Of a DNA stretch of 64,000 nt, positions 33,501 to 44,566 are shown piece by piece. Origin of the DNA: Ulota crispa. Its lineage: Eukaryota; Streptophyta; Bryopsida; Orthotrichales; Orthotrichaceae. The notes below the pieces were generated by a model. The model had not been told where the DNA came from. It ran no database searches and worked only from the letters and a program-made list of their open reading frames with translations. Made by a program: the position numbers and the translations under genes. How positions within the stretch are numbered: the stretch's first letter is position 1; each line of letters opens with the position of its first letter. Location: positions 12,031,219 through 12,095,218 of the forward strand of contig OY987251.1 of the NCBI GenBank assembly GCA_963920765.1. Direction: 5' to 3'.

Positions 33501-34804
33501 CAAGTACAAGAAATAATCTAGTCCGATAATACAATATTGTGACAATGACAACTGACAAGGTTGATGTCTCACTATTGAACATTGGACTTGGTGTTATGGA
33601 CTAGGTAATGTGCGTAACAAAAATCACCATAATGCTGTAGTAGTACCATGTTTGAAAAAATAACACGTTTCATCTCACCCAACGAATAATTGCTGATTGT
33701 GCACAAATGGACTCTTCTTTGGTGATGAGCTAGGTATTGGTAAAGCAAAGTTGAGTTAGAAGTAGTTGCGGTAAGAAAAGATCAACAAATTTGCTTTGGC
33801 AATGAGGGAGGCACTAACTTGTACTTGTTCTACCTACTTTGCCATTTACATAACAACATTACATTGTAGGCAATTTTAGTGTCATTTGAGTGACTTGAGA
33901 TTTCAAACTACTCCAACAAGAAATAACAGATTGCATCTCTATTACTGCAGCTCTTAGACATAAAAAGAGACCTTGTTTACAAAACTTGGGCATTGGTAAT
34001 GACATTTAGAAGTTGTGAAAAAACTAATGCGTTGTTGTTGGAAGTGGGTGCAAAGTACACATTGAATTGGAAGTTTAGGCATCTTTATTAGCTCTAAATC
34101 AAAGAGGAAGTAACTTTGCAATGAAACAAACTTGACAAAAAATTGAGTGCGGTTTTACTCGAAAAACAAGCTTGTACTACCAAAAAGATCCTCTCTTAAT
34201 CTTAACATATCTGCTTGCTAGCAATGTTGTTGCAAGATGACACTAGTAGAAAACATTGTCCACAATGATTGTAAACAAATCCTTATGAACCAATTTCAGT
34301 CATTGTGAACAAATTGTTCCTACTAAGGCAGGTATATCCATTCCCGACCATCTATTCAATGCCATCACTACGTACCAAGGTGGTCATTTTAGTTCTAAAT
34401 AGTCATTTCAGTTCTAAAATCACCACCTTGGGTACGTAGTTATGGCATTGGGTAAAAGGTTGATAAAGGGTATATGTACCTTAGTGTGATGTGGTGAAAA
34501 CCATGTTGCTGTAAGCACTGACCTGCTCTCATTTATATATAGATTCAAGTCTTTGTATTCAAATCTAGAGACGTCTGTCATTCTAACAAAACATTGGAAT
34601 TGAATGAAAACTGTCGCAGGTGACCGGTCTGATGAAATGAAGACAGCAGGGCCGCGTGGAGACGGCGATAGGGCCAAGCAGACATGGAGTTCGGAGAGTG
34701 TGGAGCTTGTGGTGATGGCCGGCGAGCATGTGCCCACTTTTGTTGCACACCCGGTTGTGCAGTGCCCGGCACCCCTTCCGGCTAAAGAGAACTCAGCTCA
34801 CTAA
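30591..34804 (+). CDS. GLUTAMINE DUMPER-like protein, two exons
   Basis: Exon 1 is 30591-30933 and exon 2 is 34620-34804. The donor is GAAG|GTAAGG and the acceptor GTCGCAG|GTGACC; phase 1 is kept, giving 528 nt and 175 aa. A transmembrane helix spans about 64-87 and is followed by a basic RHQRRQR stretch. VVMAGEHVPTFVAHP (145-159) is the family VIMAG motif, encoded by exon 2. So the membrane anchor and the motif sit on separate exons, joined across a 3,686-bp intron filled with transposons. The 60 residues before the helix are Arg-rich and acid-poor, longer than I expect for the family, and could be organelle-like; Met29 is an alternative start. The paralogue at 17797-18261 lies 12 kb away on the other strand and has no intron. 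Known members affect amino-acid export; the function here is inferred. Confidence 0.82.
31688..31910 (+). repeat. Dispersed repeat with GGTCCAGGAA ends, in GDU-like intron
   Basis: It begins CGGTCCAGGAAGAATC and contains AGCTAGTTCAAAGC, AGTTGAAATGAGAGAAAAC, AAGCTAGTTGAAAAT and GATATAGAGAAAATAA, as in 57778-57996. The right terminal repeat is weak. Confidence 0.75.
32253..32484. mobile_element. TTAA-type piggyBac-like MITE, subfamily A
   Basis: The left side is TTAT then CTCTTAAAGGATTGC, and the right side is GGTCCTTGAAGGG then TTAA (32485-32488). The body matches 25942-26161 and 61411-61642. It abuts the next element, sharing one TTAA, within the GDU-like intron. Confidence 0.75.
32489..33421. 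mobile_element. TTAA-flanked piggyBac-like element, subfamily C
   Basis: It starts CCCCTAAAGGCCC after TTAA (32485-32488) and ends GGGCGTATAGGGG before TTAA (33422-33425). The subterminal GTCCCCCAAGGGGACAATGG block and the CTTTCATC...ATTGAATGATTCAAA block are shared with 40953-41669 and 44857-45776. Confidence 0.8.
33426..34319. other. Rest of the GDU-like intron, nothing recognised
   Basis: AT-rich intronic sequence. I see no repeat ends or coding region. Confidence 0.4.
34320..34490. mobile_element. Small foldback MITE upstream of GDU-like exon 2
   Basis: Imperfect inverted repeats run inward from TAAGGCAGGTATATCC and GGGTATATGTACCTTA. The arms include CTACGTACCAAGGTGGT and its complement around a short loop near 34400. 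It ends about 130 bases before the exon 2 acceptor. Confidence 0.75.
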
Positions 34805-35139
34805 CATAATTTGGTAGATTAGCAATGGTTTTTAAATTTGACTTATAAGGGATGGTTCATTCTCACCTCTACAAGTCCCATGGCTAAACATGCGGAAGTG
34901 CATTGTCACATTCTAATAGTCAACTAAAACCTTCCACTTCAAAATTACAAAAGAAAGTCAGCTATAATGTTGAAATTTCATCTATTTGCTCTCAAGCTTG
35001 AATGATCTCTTTCACAATTCGAAAACATCTCCCAACAATCACACTCTTGCGTGTGTTTAAATGCTTGTGCTAATACAAATAGGATCTTCTGCTTTTACAT
35101 CACCATGAGAGTCACGCCAAAGCAACGATCGAGAAGAAC

Positions 35140-35365
35140 CAACCATCAATACAAAGTCAGCCGGTTGAAATGGTAAAAAAAGAAGGTTGAAATTTGAAAC
35201 TACAACCAAAAAAACCGGCCAGATTTTCCACAAGCTTAATTACAGTATATTTATATTATAAATAGACAAAATGGTAAATATCCTGTACATGCCCGGGAAA
35301 AACCAGTTGAAACTGGGAATACCAGATTTAAGCAAGTGAAGCTCAAAAATCTCTCCAAATGCTGC
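35140..35365 (+). repeat. Dispersed repeat, 'GGTTGAAAT...CAAATG' family
   Basis: It contains CAGCCGGTTGAAATGG, AAAAACCAGTTGAAACTGGG, and GCTCAAAAATCTCTCCAAATGC at the right end. The same order is seen at 53098-53345. Confidence 0.65.
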
Positions 35366-35823
35366 TCCAGAGTACAAACACTTCAAACATGAGTTTGACC
35401 AAATTGGAGCAGTCTTTGTAAAGTGGGATCTGTTGCAAAATTGTTGCATGGACCCAATGGGGTTGCCAAACAGCTTCAATGGAGCCTAAACTGAATCCTA
35501 AACTGAGACATAACTTCAGGGGAGTTGGTTAACCGTAAACTGCAACAAACCCTTAAAAGAGCTTAGCGTTTCATTTGGCAAGGAAGCATGTTGACTAAGA
35601 AATCTTACTGAAATCTTACTGACAATACCAATTAACACTCCACATTTGCTGGAATAACTCCGCTTCGGCCAAGGCTCTTCTTAGTTCTTCGGGACCCGGA
35701 CACCAAAATCCAGAACTCTGTAAATTTGCATGCAGCAAAGAATTCACGTACCAGAATGCACACAACCTCCGGAAGAAGAAAAAACAGCAACCTTGTGTAT
35801 TTCTTTCCAGAATAATCCACCAT

Positions 35824-38800
35824 TCACCGATGTCTATTGCATTTTCCTTTCGTTGTGCTCCTCCTACAGCACTGCCCACATGACCTCGTGATGCACCGCA
35901 TGGCACCTATCTTCGCACACTTTGTATTGGAGCATGGATTCTTCAGAGGCTCCTTTTGATGATGGCCATTGCTTAGGTGGTGCTGTGCACTGGTTTGGCG
36001 TTGGATCCTTTGGTGTTCTTGTACACGAGCCCTTGGAGGAGCTTGGTGATGTGCTGGAGGATCACGGTTTTCGATTGCAATGGAAGCTTGATAGATCATC
36101 CGCTCGGTGTACGTCCCATGTAGCATGCTGCTGTGGAGAGGAACTGCTGACGTAGTCAAAATCCTGTCTTGATGGTGGTTGTGGATACTTGCATTTTGCT
36201 GAGTAGCTGGAGGAGGAATACCGTGTGGCTTTGGGAGTACCCTTGAGCTTGCCCTCGATTTTCCTGCTTAAGCAACCATAAGATTATGTAAGTTGCAACC
36301 CACCACATAAATGAGAATTTTGTAAAACCAGTGAGTCAATGTACGAGGTGTGAAAAGGAATACACCGTTTATACAGAAGGTCTTGTTGAGAGGGAACATT
36401 TGATGGATACCCCTGAATTTCACAATATTTGCATAGATACCCCTATTTTTTCAGAAATTGCACAAATACCCTTGGATCATAATTTTCAGGCATTTGTATT
36501 GTTGTGCATGCCACTTCCTTCTACATTTTTGTGCGCACGTTGCTTCTTATTTGTTCTATTGCAGGAAGTGATATGCACTACAAATAAATGTCTAAAAATT
36601 ATGGTGCAAGGGTATTTGTGCAATTTCTGAAAAACCAAGGGTATCTATACAAATATTGCAAAATTCAGGAGTATCCATCAAGTTTTCCCTTATTGAGAAC
36701 TGTTTTGGAAGTTTGGAACTTCACTAAATCTGGAGTTCAGGAAAGAAGCAATCCGTAGAAAGAAAAGGATGAAAGAGAAGGGAAAGAGGAATGTTTGGAT
36801 GAAACATGAAGCGAGAATGAAAAGAAGTTGTAGACCTTTTGAATTTGATCCCTTCACAGCTCGTCTAATGGCACGAGCTGCTTCACCACGAGTGTGCTTC
36901 TCATCAAGCACCTTCTGTCTTTCTGGTTCATTACCCCATGGCTGCATCAAAATTCACACGATTTTACCACTTTTTTCTTTCACATTTACTCAGAAATCAT
37001 GCAAGTTTGAAAAAAATAACAGACAGTGGTTCACAATGTCTAGGCTCTTGTAAGTAAACTAAAGATGTTACCAAAATGACAAGAGATACCAATACAAGAC
37101 TGTCATGTTTTATGCCTTTTCCAAGTTCACGTTAAAGAGATACAAATATTGGACACATAAAACAACACACAAACAATCAAGAGCTTTGGTTGCAAAATAA
37201 GTAAACTGAACCTCATGTTCTATTTAGGAAAGACTCTTAAGGAAGAAAATAGAATAATCAAAAAAGGGCAGCCTTAGTATTTGATTTAGGACTTATGGTG
37301 AATAGAGGTGATGAGGAAGGAGTTTCAGACCTGTCTCATAGTGACCATCCGATACAAATTGCGGCCCTTGATCTTAATGGGGCGCATGCAATAAAAAGGC
37401 TGTTCTCCTGTGCTCCACAATACCTCAATCTATCACATTGTAGGAAAGACGGTCCCTAGCTCAATTACCAAATTTTTACTTAGGCACATTTGATTTCAAC
37501 ATATGATATATTCCGACAACAAACAGTAAAAGCTTCATATAGTCACTCACTGTGAATGTATGCTGTTGCTTTTCAGCACCATAACTCTCGCTTACAACTT
37601 TACCAGCCACCCAACGGTCGCCCAAAAATGAACCACCAACACGTCGCCTAGCCCTCATCCAAGGAGAGAATACCATTAATAACAAAAAAGACAAACTGAA
37701 GACATGAAGACATTCTTAACACAAAAGCAAAGAGCTTTGAAACCAATCATATCTACACCAATTAAATTAGCATATCCTAAGAAGAATAAAATAGTGTTAA
37801 ATAGTCAATTAAGCAATATTAGTCCTTTTATTAACTTCAAGATTCTTCACTAGCATTTAAGACTCTGAATTTCTTACAGTTTAAACAACTATTCCCTACA
37901 ACTACAATACATCAAGAATGCGATACATCAAGAACGTCAAATACATAATTCAAACAAAGGGTCTCACATATCAAATACAGTTTGCAAAAAGAGCACAGAG
38001 TCTCCAAGACATACGTCACCTGCGAGAGAAGCCACCACAATACCTTGAGACAGATATTTAGAAGAATTCTATTTTGCACTAGTATGTAGACAATTTTAAA
38101 GTCAAAAAGCCAAGAAGGATTGAACCATTTGAGCTGAGCTTTACCTTTGCAGTTGATGGAAAAAGAAGACCTTGGATATATCTCTTGGGCTCGGTCTTTG
38201 AGTCTAAGATATGCAAACCACAAGATAAAGCCAATATGTTGCCACCAAGACTTCAAATATGTAGTAAAGATCAGCAAAATGCAAAGTATAGTTTTTAGCA
38301 AAAATTTCATGGATACTCCTGAAGTTTGTAATATTTACAAAGATACCCCTGCTTTTTCAGAAATTACACAAATACCATTGGACCAAAATTTTCAGACGTT
38401 TGTATCGTTGTGCATGCCACTTTCCCTTCGCACGTTGCTTCTTTTTGGTTTCATTACATTCCCTTTCTTCAACATTGGTCATGAAGGAAGTACGAGCACA
38501 ACAAATAAATGCCTAAAAACTATGGTCCAAGGGTATTTGTGTAATTTCTGAAAAAGCAGGGGTATCTCTGTAAAAATTGCAAACTTCACGAGTATTATAT
38601 CCATGAAATTTTCCCTGGTTTTTATCACATGAGGCCTGGGGGATACAGGAAGTAGGAAATGATGTACCTCTGGTGCTCTTCAATACGATTCAATAGAACG
38701 AACTTCACACCAACCATACGTAGCCCATGGTGATGCAAATAGGTCTTCAATTGATCAACCTTAAATTTCCTCAGATCCCTTCCTTCTGCACAAAAAAGAG

Positions 38801-39666
38801 AGGTTTCATCGTTATCATCGCCGTTCTCTACAAACCTAACTTCCTAACATTCAAAGTAGAATTCTGCACCAAAAAAAAATACCATAATTTTAAACCAAAA
38901 AACCATATTGTGCATACCTCCTATAGCTTTCATCACTTCACCGAAAGTTACAGCATCTTCACGACTAAGAGTTGTGACAATTTTCTCTTGTTCTTCTGCA
39001 AATTCGCCATCGATCTCACCGTCATCTTCATCACTTGCAACTTCGCCATCGATCTCACCGTCCTCTTCATCACTGCGCTCACACCAACACTTCAGTCGCA
39101 AAATCCCAACCCTAACCCTAACCCTAAATCCTAAACCCAAAATCCAAAATGCAGAACTCTCTCTGTGACTCTTTTAAAAACGGTAAGCTTAACAAGACAG
39201 ACCTGCTCTCACTCTCACTGCTGCTCAGATCAACGACTCCAGCCTGCTCCGAATTGGCGTCGTCGTCATCGTCGTCCATAATCGCTGTGAGCACGTCCGG
39301 GTCGTCCAAATCTATTCCCGTGGCTTGTAAAACATAGTCATTGCTTTCAACCTTCAATGCTTGCGGCGTTGCATTGAAGGGAACTCCTATGCGAGGTAAA
39401 GCTGCTCTCCTGTCGCTTTTTTCACGTCCGGTGCATACCTTAACCTTCTCGAACATCGGTGAGAAAGAAACAGGGTTGCCTGCAGTACCATCCATCCCAC
39501 GCCTTGCTTTCTCTTCCACTTGGTCTGGAGATCTCGGCCATTCCTCGATCTCATCATCGTCCGAGTCAATCACTATCACAGGATTTATTCTCGCCTTCTT
39601 CCTAACTCTCGGCGATCTGTGTAGGCCAACTTCGGCCGACAAACTCTTCAAATCCTCCATGCCCAT
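35824..39666 (-). CDS. SAP-domain protein, zinc finger CCCH protein 62-like (9 exons)
   Basis: Exons in reading order: 39666-39203, 39072-38918, 38785-38668, 38203-38145, 38019-37968, 37647-37551, 37429-37331, 36941-36836, 36263-35824. All phases agree, giving 1590 nt and 529 aa. The N-terminus carries basic patches (RSPRVRKKARIN) and acidic runs (DSDDDE, MDDDDDD). A SAP DNA-binding domain spans about 207-246 (EGRDLRKFKVDQLKTYLHHH, then GLRMVGVK). A plant-specific region follows: IYPRSSFSINCKGD, KQQHTFTIEVLWSTGEQPF, KIKGRNLYRMVTMRQPWGNE and EKHTRGEAARAIRR. The last 36 residues form a Cys/His cluster (C494, C499, C507, C512, C515, C516, C525, H528), probably zinc-binding. It is probably a nuclear chromatin or nucleic-acid factor. 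Relatives are annotated as CCCH62-like; I see no classical CCCH finger. Donor AAAG|GTCTAC of the eighth exon is the weakest junction. Two MULE-MITEs lie in its introns. Confidence 0.88.
36392..36689. mobile_element. MULE-type MITE in the last intron of the SAP gene
   Basis: It starts GGGAACATTTGATGGATACC and ends with the complement of GGGAAAACTTGATGGATACT. The flanks are TTGTTGAGA (36383-36391) and TTATTGAGA (36690-36698), a 9-bp duplication with one change. The arms carry TTTTTCAGAAATTGCACAAA and its complement. It is the same family as 38298-38615. Confidence 0.9.
38298..38615. mobile_element. MULE-type MITE in the third intron of the SAP gene
   Basis: The right end is the complement of GGGAAAATTTCATGGATAT; the left end has one change (GCAAAAATTTCATGGATAC). 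The 9-bp flanks are TAGTTTTTA (38289-38297) and TGGTTTTTA (38616-38624). The arms share AGATACCCCTGCTTTTTCAG with its complement. It is the same family and layout as 36392-36689. Confidence 0.9.
39108..39141. repeat. Short telomere-like CCCTAA run in SAP gene intron 1
   Basis: Three CCCTAA units are followed by degenerate CCTAAA/CCCAAAA units inside the 130-bp first intron. In plants such runs are also known as telo-boxes near promoters; here the position is intronic. Confidence 0.7.
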
Positions 39667-40952
39667 CGCCCAGAGCTCTCAATGTCACCAAATTAAGTAA
39701 GCATCTGTACAAAAAAAGAAACAACCAGACACTATTTCGCAATTTCGAGAAGAAAGCACATCGATTAAGCCAGTACACGACGGAATCGCTTCCCATCGCA
39801 CGGTTTCTAAAACCCTGGTGATCTTTCAAACCCTAGCGATCTCTCAAGCCCTAACGATCTCTTAAACCATATGGACATAGCGAGCCTCAGATGCAGCATT
39901 GGCTCGAGAAAAGACCTACACAACTGAACGAAATTCATACACCGGTTTTGAACAACTGCGCCACGGCGATGGGGCTGGAAAAGCTTCACTAAGAAGCCAA
40001 CAAACTACGCATCTGACAAACCCTAATGCAAACCGATGCCTGGTTGTCTTCTTTCAGAATCTCTGAAAAGTCTGAAGCCAATCAATTGCGTTCGGAACAA
40101 CGGAGATGCTGGAGATCGTCACGGCCCATCAGTTCCGAATCTGGAAAATTCCTCGTCCGGGATTCTTCTTCATAGATTCTGAAAAGTTTGAGGCCACTAA
40201 GTTATGCATCGGATAAGTCGACGCTTGCATTACTAGAAAAACCTGAAATTCTTACAATGTAATGAAGCAATGAACTGTTGTGAATGCGACGCTTGTTGGA
40301 AGAGGTGAGTGGGCTTTGTGAGGAGTGAGAGTGAGAGAGATTACGAACTACCGTCGTTTTGCTGCCCTTTCGGATGAGTGGATGAAGATCATCCGTTTTG
40401 AATTCAAATAGTGGCAGGTATTGGGTATGTACCTCATCCTTTCCAGCTATTGATGGAAACACCGTTAAGTTGTTAAGTTATATGTAGAGCGCTTAGGTCT
40501 AGGCTGGATGTTTACAAAATCTATTTATATAATTGAATTGGTTGCGGTAGCACTCAACGGTTTCATAGGTGAGGAGGACAATTTTGCAAAATCCATGTTT
40601 AGTTCCACAAACAAATAGAATAAAGTTCAAATTTAATTAAAGTTATAAATGGAATAAAGTAAAATTTGAAAGACACATGGATAGGGGGCATAAGGATAAG
40701 AGGGCACAAAGATAAGGGGCACAAGGATAGGGGCTTGAGGATAGAGGAGCACAAGAAAAAACCCATTGGTACAACAAGTGAGGAAACTAGTGATGGAATC
40801 CTTGAACTTGATTTGTGCATGCAAGAATTGCTCAATCTTCTTCGTTAAGCTACATAGTTCTAAATTCATTCTTTTTTTTTGTTGTACCTGTTGACAAGGA
40901 ACATTTTCATCAATATGAAAATTCAACTCCAACGGAGTGAGAGAGTTGATAA
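39667..40952. other. 5' region of the SAP gene and unassigned flank
   Basis: 39780-39870 contains short repeats of GATCT(C/T)T-AA-CCCTA, probably in the leader or promoter of the minus-strand SAP gene. From 40180 on no gene is seen. A purine-rich run of GGGGCACAAGGATA-type units occurs at about 40680-40750. Confidence 0.45.
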
Positions 40953-41669
40953 CCCCTAAGGGCCCAAGCACTGTGTTTTTGGCAACATAGTCATTTTGGG
41001 CAGCTCACTAAAAGTAGATGTTTCATCTTTTTTCTATGAAATTTTCACACATGATATGCCCAAGGAGTAGCTTTAAAGTCCACCAATTTTTATAAATTTT
41101 GACAACATGGTTCAAAAGTTATTGCATGATATATTGTTTTTTTTTAACTTTAGGCAATCTGGGCAACTCCAAAATAATCTTTAATTTTTTATTTTTATTT
41201 TTATTTTATTTTTGAAATTGGTTCTTTAGATGTATATACACCTGAGAAGCTTCGAATTATTAGATTTTAATTAATGAGATGAAAGTTAGGAGAAGTTTTA
41301 ATTTTTCAGTGGGTACGAAGTCTCTCAAAACCATACCTACCCGCAAACAAAAACTTCTCATAACTTTCATCTCATTAATTGAAATTGAATGATTGAAATC
41401 TTCCCACATACATATAAGTCTAAAGAACCAATTTTTAAAAAAAACAAAAACAACAAAATGTAATTTTTAAAGAAGTTTTTTGAGCTGCCCAGGCTGCCCA
41501 AAGATCAAATAAAACAAAATATATACTTTTGAACCATGTAATCAAAAGTTATGAAAATTGTTGGACCTTAAAGCTACTCCTTGGGCACATCATGTGCAAA
41601 ATTTCAAAAAAAAAGGTGAGCTCTTCAAAATCCATTTTGTCTCCAAAGGGACAAGTGGGCTTTTAGGGG
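40953..41669. mobile_element. TTAA-type piggyBac-like foldback element, subfamily C
   Basis: The ends are CCCCTAAGGGCCCAAGC and GTGGGCTTTTAGGGG, with ATAA on the left and TTAA (41670-41673) on the right. Most of the element is a long imperfect palindrome centred near 41310. For example, TTAATGAGATGAAAGTTA on the left matches TAACTTTCATCTCATTAA on the right. Confidence 0.82.
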
Positions 41670-41773
41670 TTAACTATGCCTTACATTGAGGGCTAAGGTT
41701 GAAAGGAGAAATATCATATGTTTAGCTTCCGATAACCCTTGCTAATTCAGTATTTGTTTTCCACATATAGTAA

Positions 41774-41915
41774 GGGCGTCCTTCCATGTGAGGGGGTGGC
41801 CTGTGAAGCTCATCGATAATCAATCAAATGGAATTCCAAAAAACCCAAAACTCTCATTTTAACTTATGAGCCGCAATGAGCTTCACTAGCCACCCCCTCA
41901 CATGGAAGGATGCCC
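41774..41915. mobile_element. Tourist-like MITE, 142 bp
   Basis: The ends are GGGCGTCCTTCCATGTGAGG and CCTCACATGGAAGGATGCCC, flanked by TAA at 41771-41773 and 41916-41918. The arms are nearly perfect. Confidence 0.88.
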
Positions 41916-41918
41916 TAA

Positions 41919-42320
41919 GAGCATCATCAAGACTTGATAGAATTGTAACTTCATTTCTATTGGTGAATGGGAGGCTAGGAGCCAAGAATGAGATACCATT
42001 AGGGCTCCTCCAAAGCAATCATAGCAAAGCATAACTAGGGCTTGTCAAAACAACGTCCTCCCATTGCAAATTTGCTTGTTTCCCAATGCCCTAGGACTTT
42101 CTTTGTAATATTTGCTTGAATGGACTTTTTCTATAATGTTTGCTTGAATGACACCTTACTTGCAGTAGCTTACAACTTCTCTACAACAACTTGCAAGAAC
42201 TTACAACTGACTTTCTCAAATGCCTGAATCTGCTTTACTTCACCAGATCTGCATTGCACGGAGAGTGAAGCACAAGCGGCCAATTCCCAGTCCGGAACCC
42301 AATCTCTGGGTTGATGATGC
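41919..42320. mobile_element. Possible Harbinger-like element sharing a TAA with its neighbour
   Basis: It starts GAGCATCATCAAGAC directly after the TAA that ends 41774-41915. GGGTTGATGATGCCC near 42308-42322 is a candidate right end. The left end matches the element at 54898-55326. The right boundary is uncertain. Confidence 0.5.
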
Positions 42321-42680
42321 CCGAAGGAGCGCAACAGTGTACTTCATAACTCCCCCGACTTCGAGAACAGCAACAGAAACACTAGCAGAAATAAAAGAAT
42401 GTGATATAAGATGAAAGACGAATCGTACAAGTAATGGCCTCAAAGTAAAAAGATAGATTTACATTCGCCCGTCAATAACAGGATTCCTGTTGCTGCCAAA
42501 ATGTGTGGCTAGTCAACAGATAAAACACATACTGGTACATTCCTGCGCATTTTTCAAACGCTATTCACAAAACTCGTAATTTACAAGGACGATTCTGTCG
42601 ATAGAAACGCCACAATGCAACATCCGTGAGCCCAACCATCCGCTTCTTTTCAGAGACTACAAAAAATATATATATAACTA

Positions 42681-44148
42681 CTAAAACACGCCCGTATGAC
42701 CCCGGATTTTGTCAAACTCTTTGTCCCTCAGAAAGGGTTGCACATCGTCTTGACATCCTGTTGGCCGCAACGTCAAGCAATCCAGGTAAAGCCCTCCCTT
42801 CCAGTATGTACAATCGGTCTCCCGGATGCTATACACAACATCAACCTGCTGAACAGCAGAGAGCTCCTCTCCGAGCACAGTAAAGCTTCCAACCTCGAAC
42901 TCGACCCAGTTTTCAAACTTCTTTCCCAATGTCTGTGAGAGGTCTAGGGTTTTCTCCAGGACCTGGCCGTCTGGGGTAGAGATTGTAAACGTGAGCGGTT
43001 TCTGCCATGACAGGAAGTACAATCGGCCACCTTGTGGATTTGCCACTCGGAGACGCCAGACTGCGGTGTATGTGCCTGGAGTTAAGGAACAGCTCCACGT
43101 TCCATGAACATCCAGCCAGCAGATTCCAAGCAGGTGCGCAACCTGGAAATCAAGTGCAACAGAAGGCATGAGCGTCACACGGATTAAAATCGAGATTGCT
43201 CCAAGTCAGGGAAAATCAGAGGTCACAAATCCTAAAACGAAGAAGGCATGAGCGTCACACTGCTCAAAACTAGATTGCTCCAGGTTTGGGAAAATCAGAG
43301 GTCACAAATATGGTTGTTACTTTCTTACTTTAGGCGAGATTTAGCTTTCGGACAGCACAAAAAATCAGAGGTCACAAACATGACTGTTAATTTGGGCAAG
43401 AATTAGCTGTTGGACCAGACGCACAGAACAGATAGCAAGAAGGACATGTCCTTCCTCTTGTGTTTATTAGGGTATTTCTAGGGTTTTTTACCTAAATAGG
43501 AAGAATGAAATTATTATTTTTCAATTTTGATGCTTGATAAGGCTCTAAATCCACGTGTTCACTTCATGTAGGCAACAATGAGTATCACCAATACAAAGTA
43601 GGCTTTATTTTTGTCATTTTTTAAAGTCAAGCAGATGGACGGGCGGTCCAAGTCACAACCCCTAAACGAAGAAGGCATGAGCGCCACAAGGCTTAAAAAA
43701 CGGCATTGCTCCAAGTCAGGGAAAATCAGAGGTCACAAACCCTAAAACGAAGGTTTAGGTTTACACGCACCTTGCTGAAGCAGGAACTCCGGCATTGCTC
43801 CCACTTCCAGAACCGCATATCCGAGCCCCACGCAACGTCCATGGCAGCCACGGAGAGCTTACGACAAACACCACCTGACCGAGGCAGAAGCATGTACTTC
43901 TGCATTCCACAATCAAGGAACACACCAGCGGCAAGTCTTTTCACAATTTCTTTCTTGCTTTTTTGAGCATCCCCTTGCAATCCACATATGCTCTTGTAAT
44001 CGCTAGGCAGAAAATGCAGCCAAAGCGCATCGGAGTCCGCAACTCTCTTGAAAGTAAAGCATACGCGCGCCAACCGCGTCACGTCCCCTGGCGAAGTGCG
44101 GCTGAAAACCGAGACTAAACAATCCTCTGGAAGCTCGGTAATCTTCAT
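42681..44148 (-). CDS. F-box protein with PP2 (phloem protein 2-like) domain
   Basis: Exon 1 is 44148-43771 and exon 2 is 43142-42681. The donor is AAG|GTGCGT and the acceptor TTCCAG|GTTGCG; phase 0, 279 aa. The F-box at 1-45 (TELPEDCLVSVFSRTSPGDV) is followed by linker motifs typical of this class (LPSDYKSI, KKEIVKRL, GGVCRKLSV, FWKWE). The PP2 domain continues in exon 2 with ICWLDVHGTW, TPGTYTAVWRLRV, NWVEFEVGSFTV and DCTYWKGGLYLDCLTLRP. Length and intron position fit the PP2-A11 to A15 type. The F-box binds SKP1 in an SCF ubiquitin ligase, and PP2 modules of this class bind glycans, so a carbohydrate-recognising ubiquitin ligase subunit is the expected role. Substrates are unknown. The intron carries tandem repeats. 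Confidence 0.94.
43160..43750. repeat. Tandem repeat copies inside the F-box gene intron
   Basis: A unit of about 75-80 bp containing GGCATGAGCGTCACAC, GATTGCTCCA and GGAAAATCAGAGGTCACAAA occurs at about 43165-43235 and 43245-43310, in part near 43360-43380, and again at about 43672-43745 next to the exon 1 donor. Confidence 0.85.
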
Positions 44149-44566
44149 CTTGCAAGAAGATTCAAAATATTTTAAGCTTCTAATTGCTACGGCCCCTGGT
44201 CCAATTCCGCCGGCACGCCAAGGCCAACCGTCGTTGCCTCACAATTTTCGACATCGTTCACAACCAATCGTCCTCAAAAACGAACTCCACACAAGTAGTT
44301 GCAACTAATTTTTGTCGCAAAAGAATCATGAGCAAGTATCATACGAGAGCTACTGAGGATTATTGCTTTCGGCAATCACAGCTCGCATAGACAAGGTTTT
44401 GTTTGAAGATAATTGCGGACAGGTACCGAGGGCCGGTTGAAGAAAACCACGTTTTACATGCGCGATGCTAAATAACTCAAGACCCGAAGGATCAGTTCTT
44501 TTCTGACGACGTACAGCATGCGGGAGAGGAATGTTTCTATAAATACGAATGGACTTATCGGGATTG

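Noticed and set aside
35616-35906. 96-codon minus-strand frame with a Trp/Cys-rich end
   Set aside because: Overlaps the last exon of the SAP gene in another frame and then its 3' untranslated region; splice phase supports the other frame.
35922-36155. 77-codon plus-strand frame
   Set aside because: Complement of the last SAP-gene exon; the minus frame joins in phase to eight other exons.
37912-38310. 132-codon minus-strand frame
   Set aside because: Only its middle (38145-38203) is an exon of the SAP gene; the rest is intron read-through.
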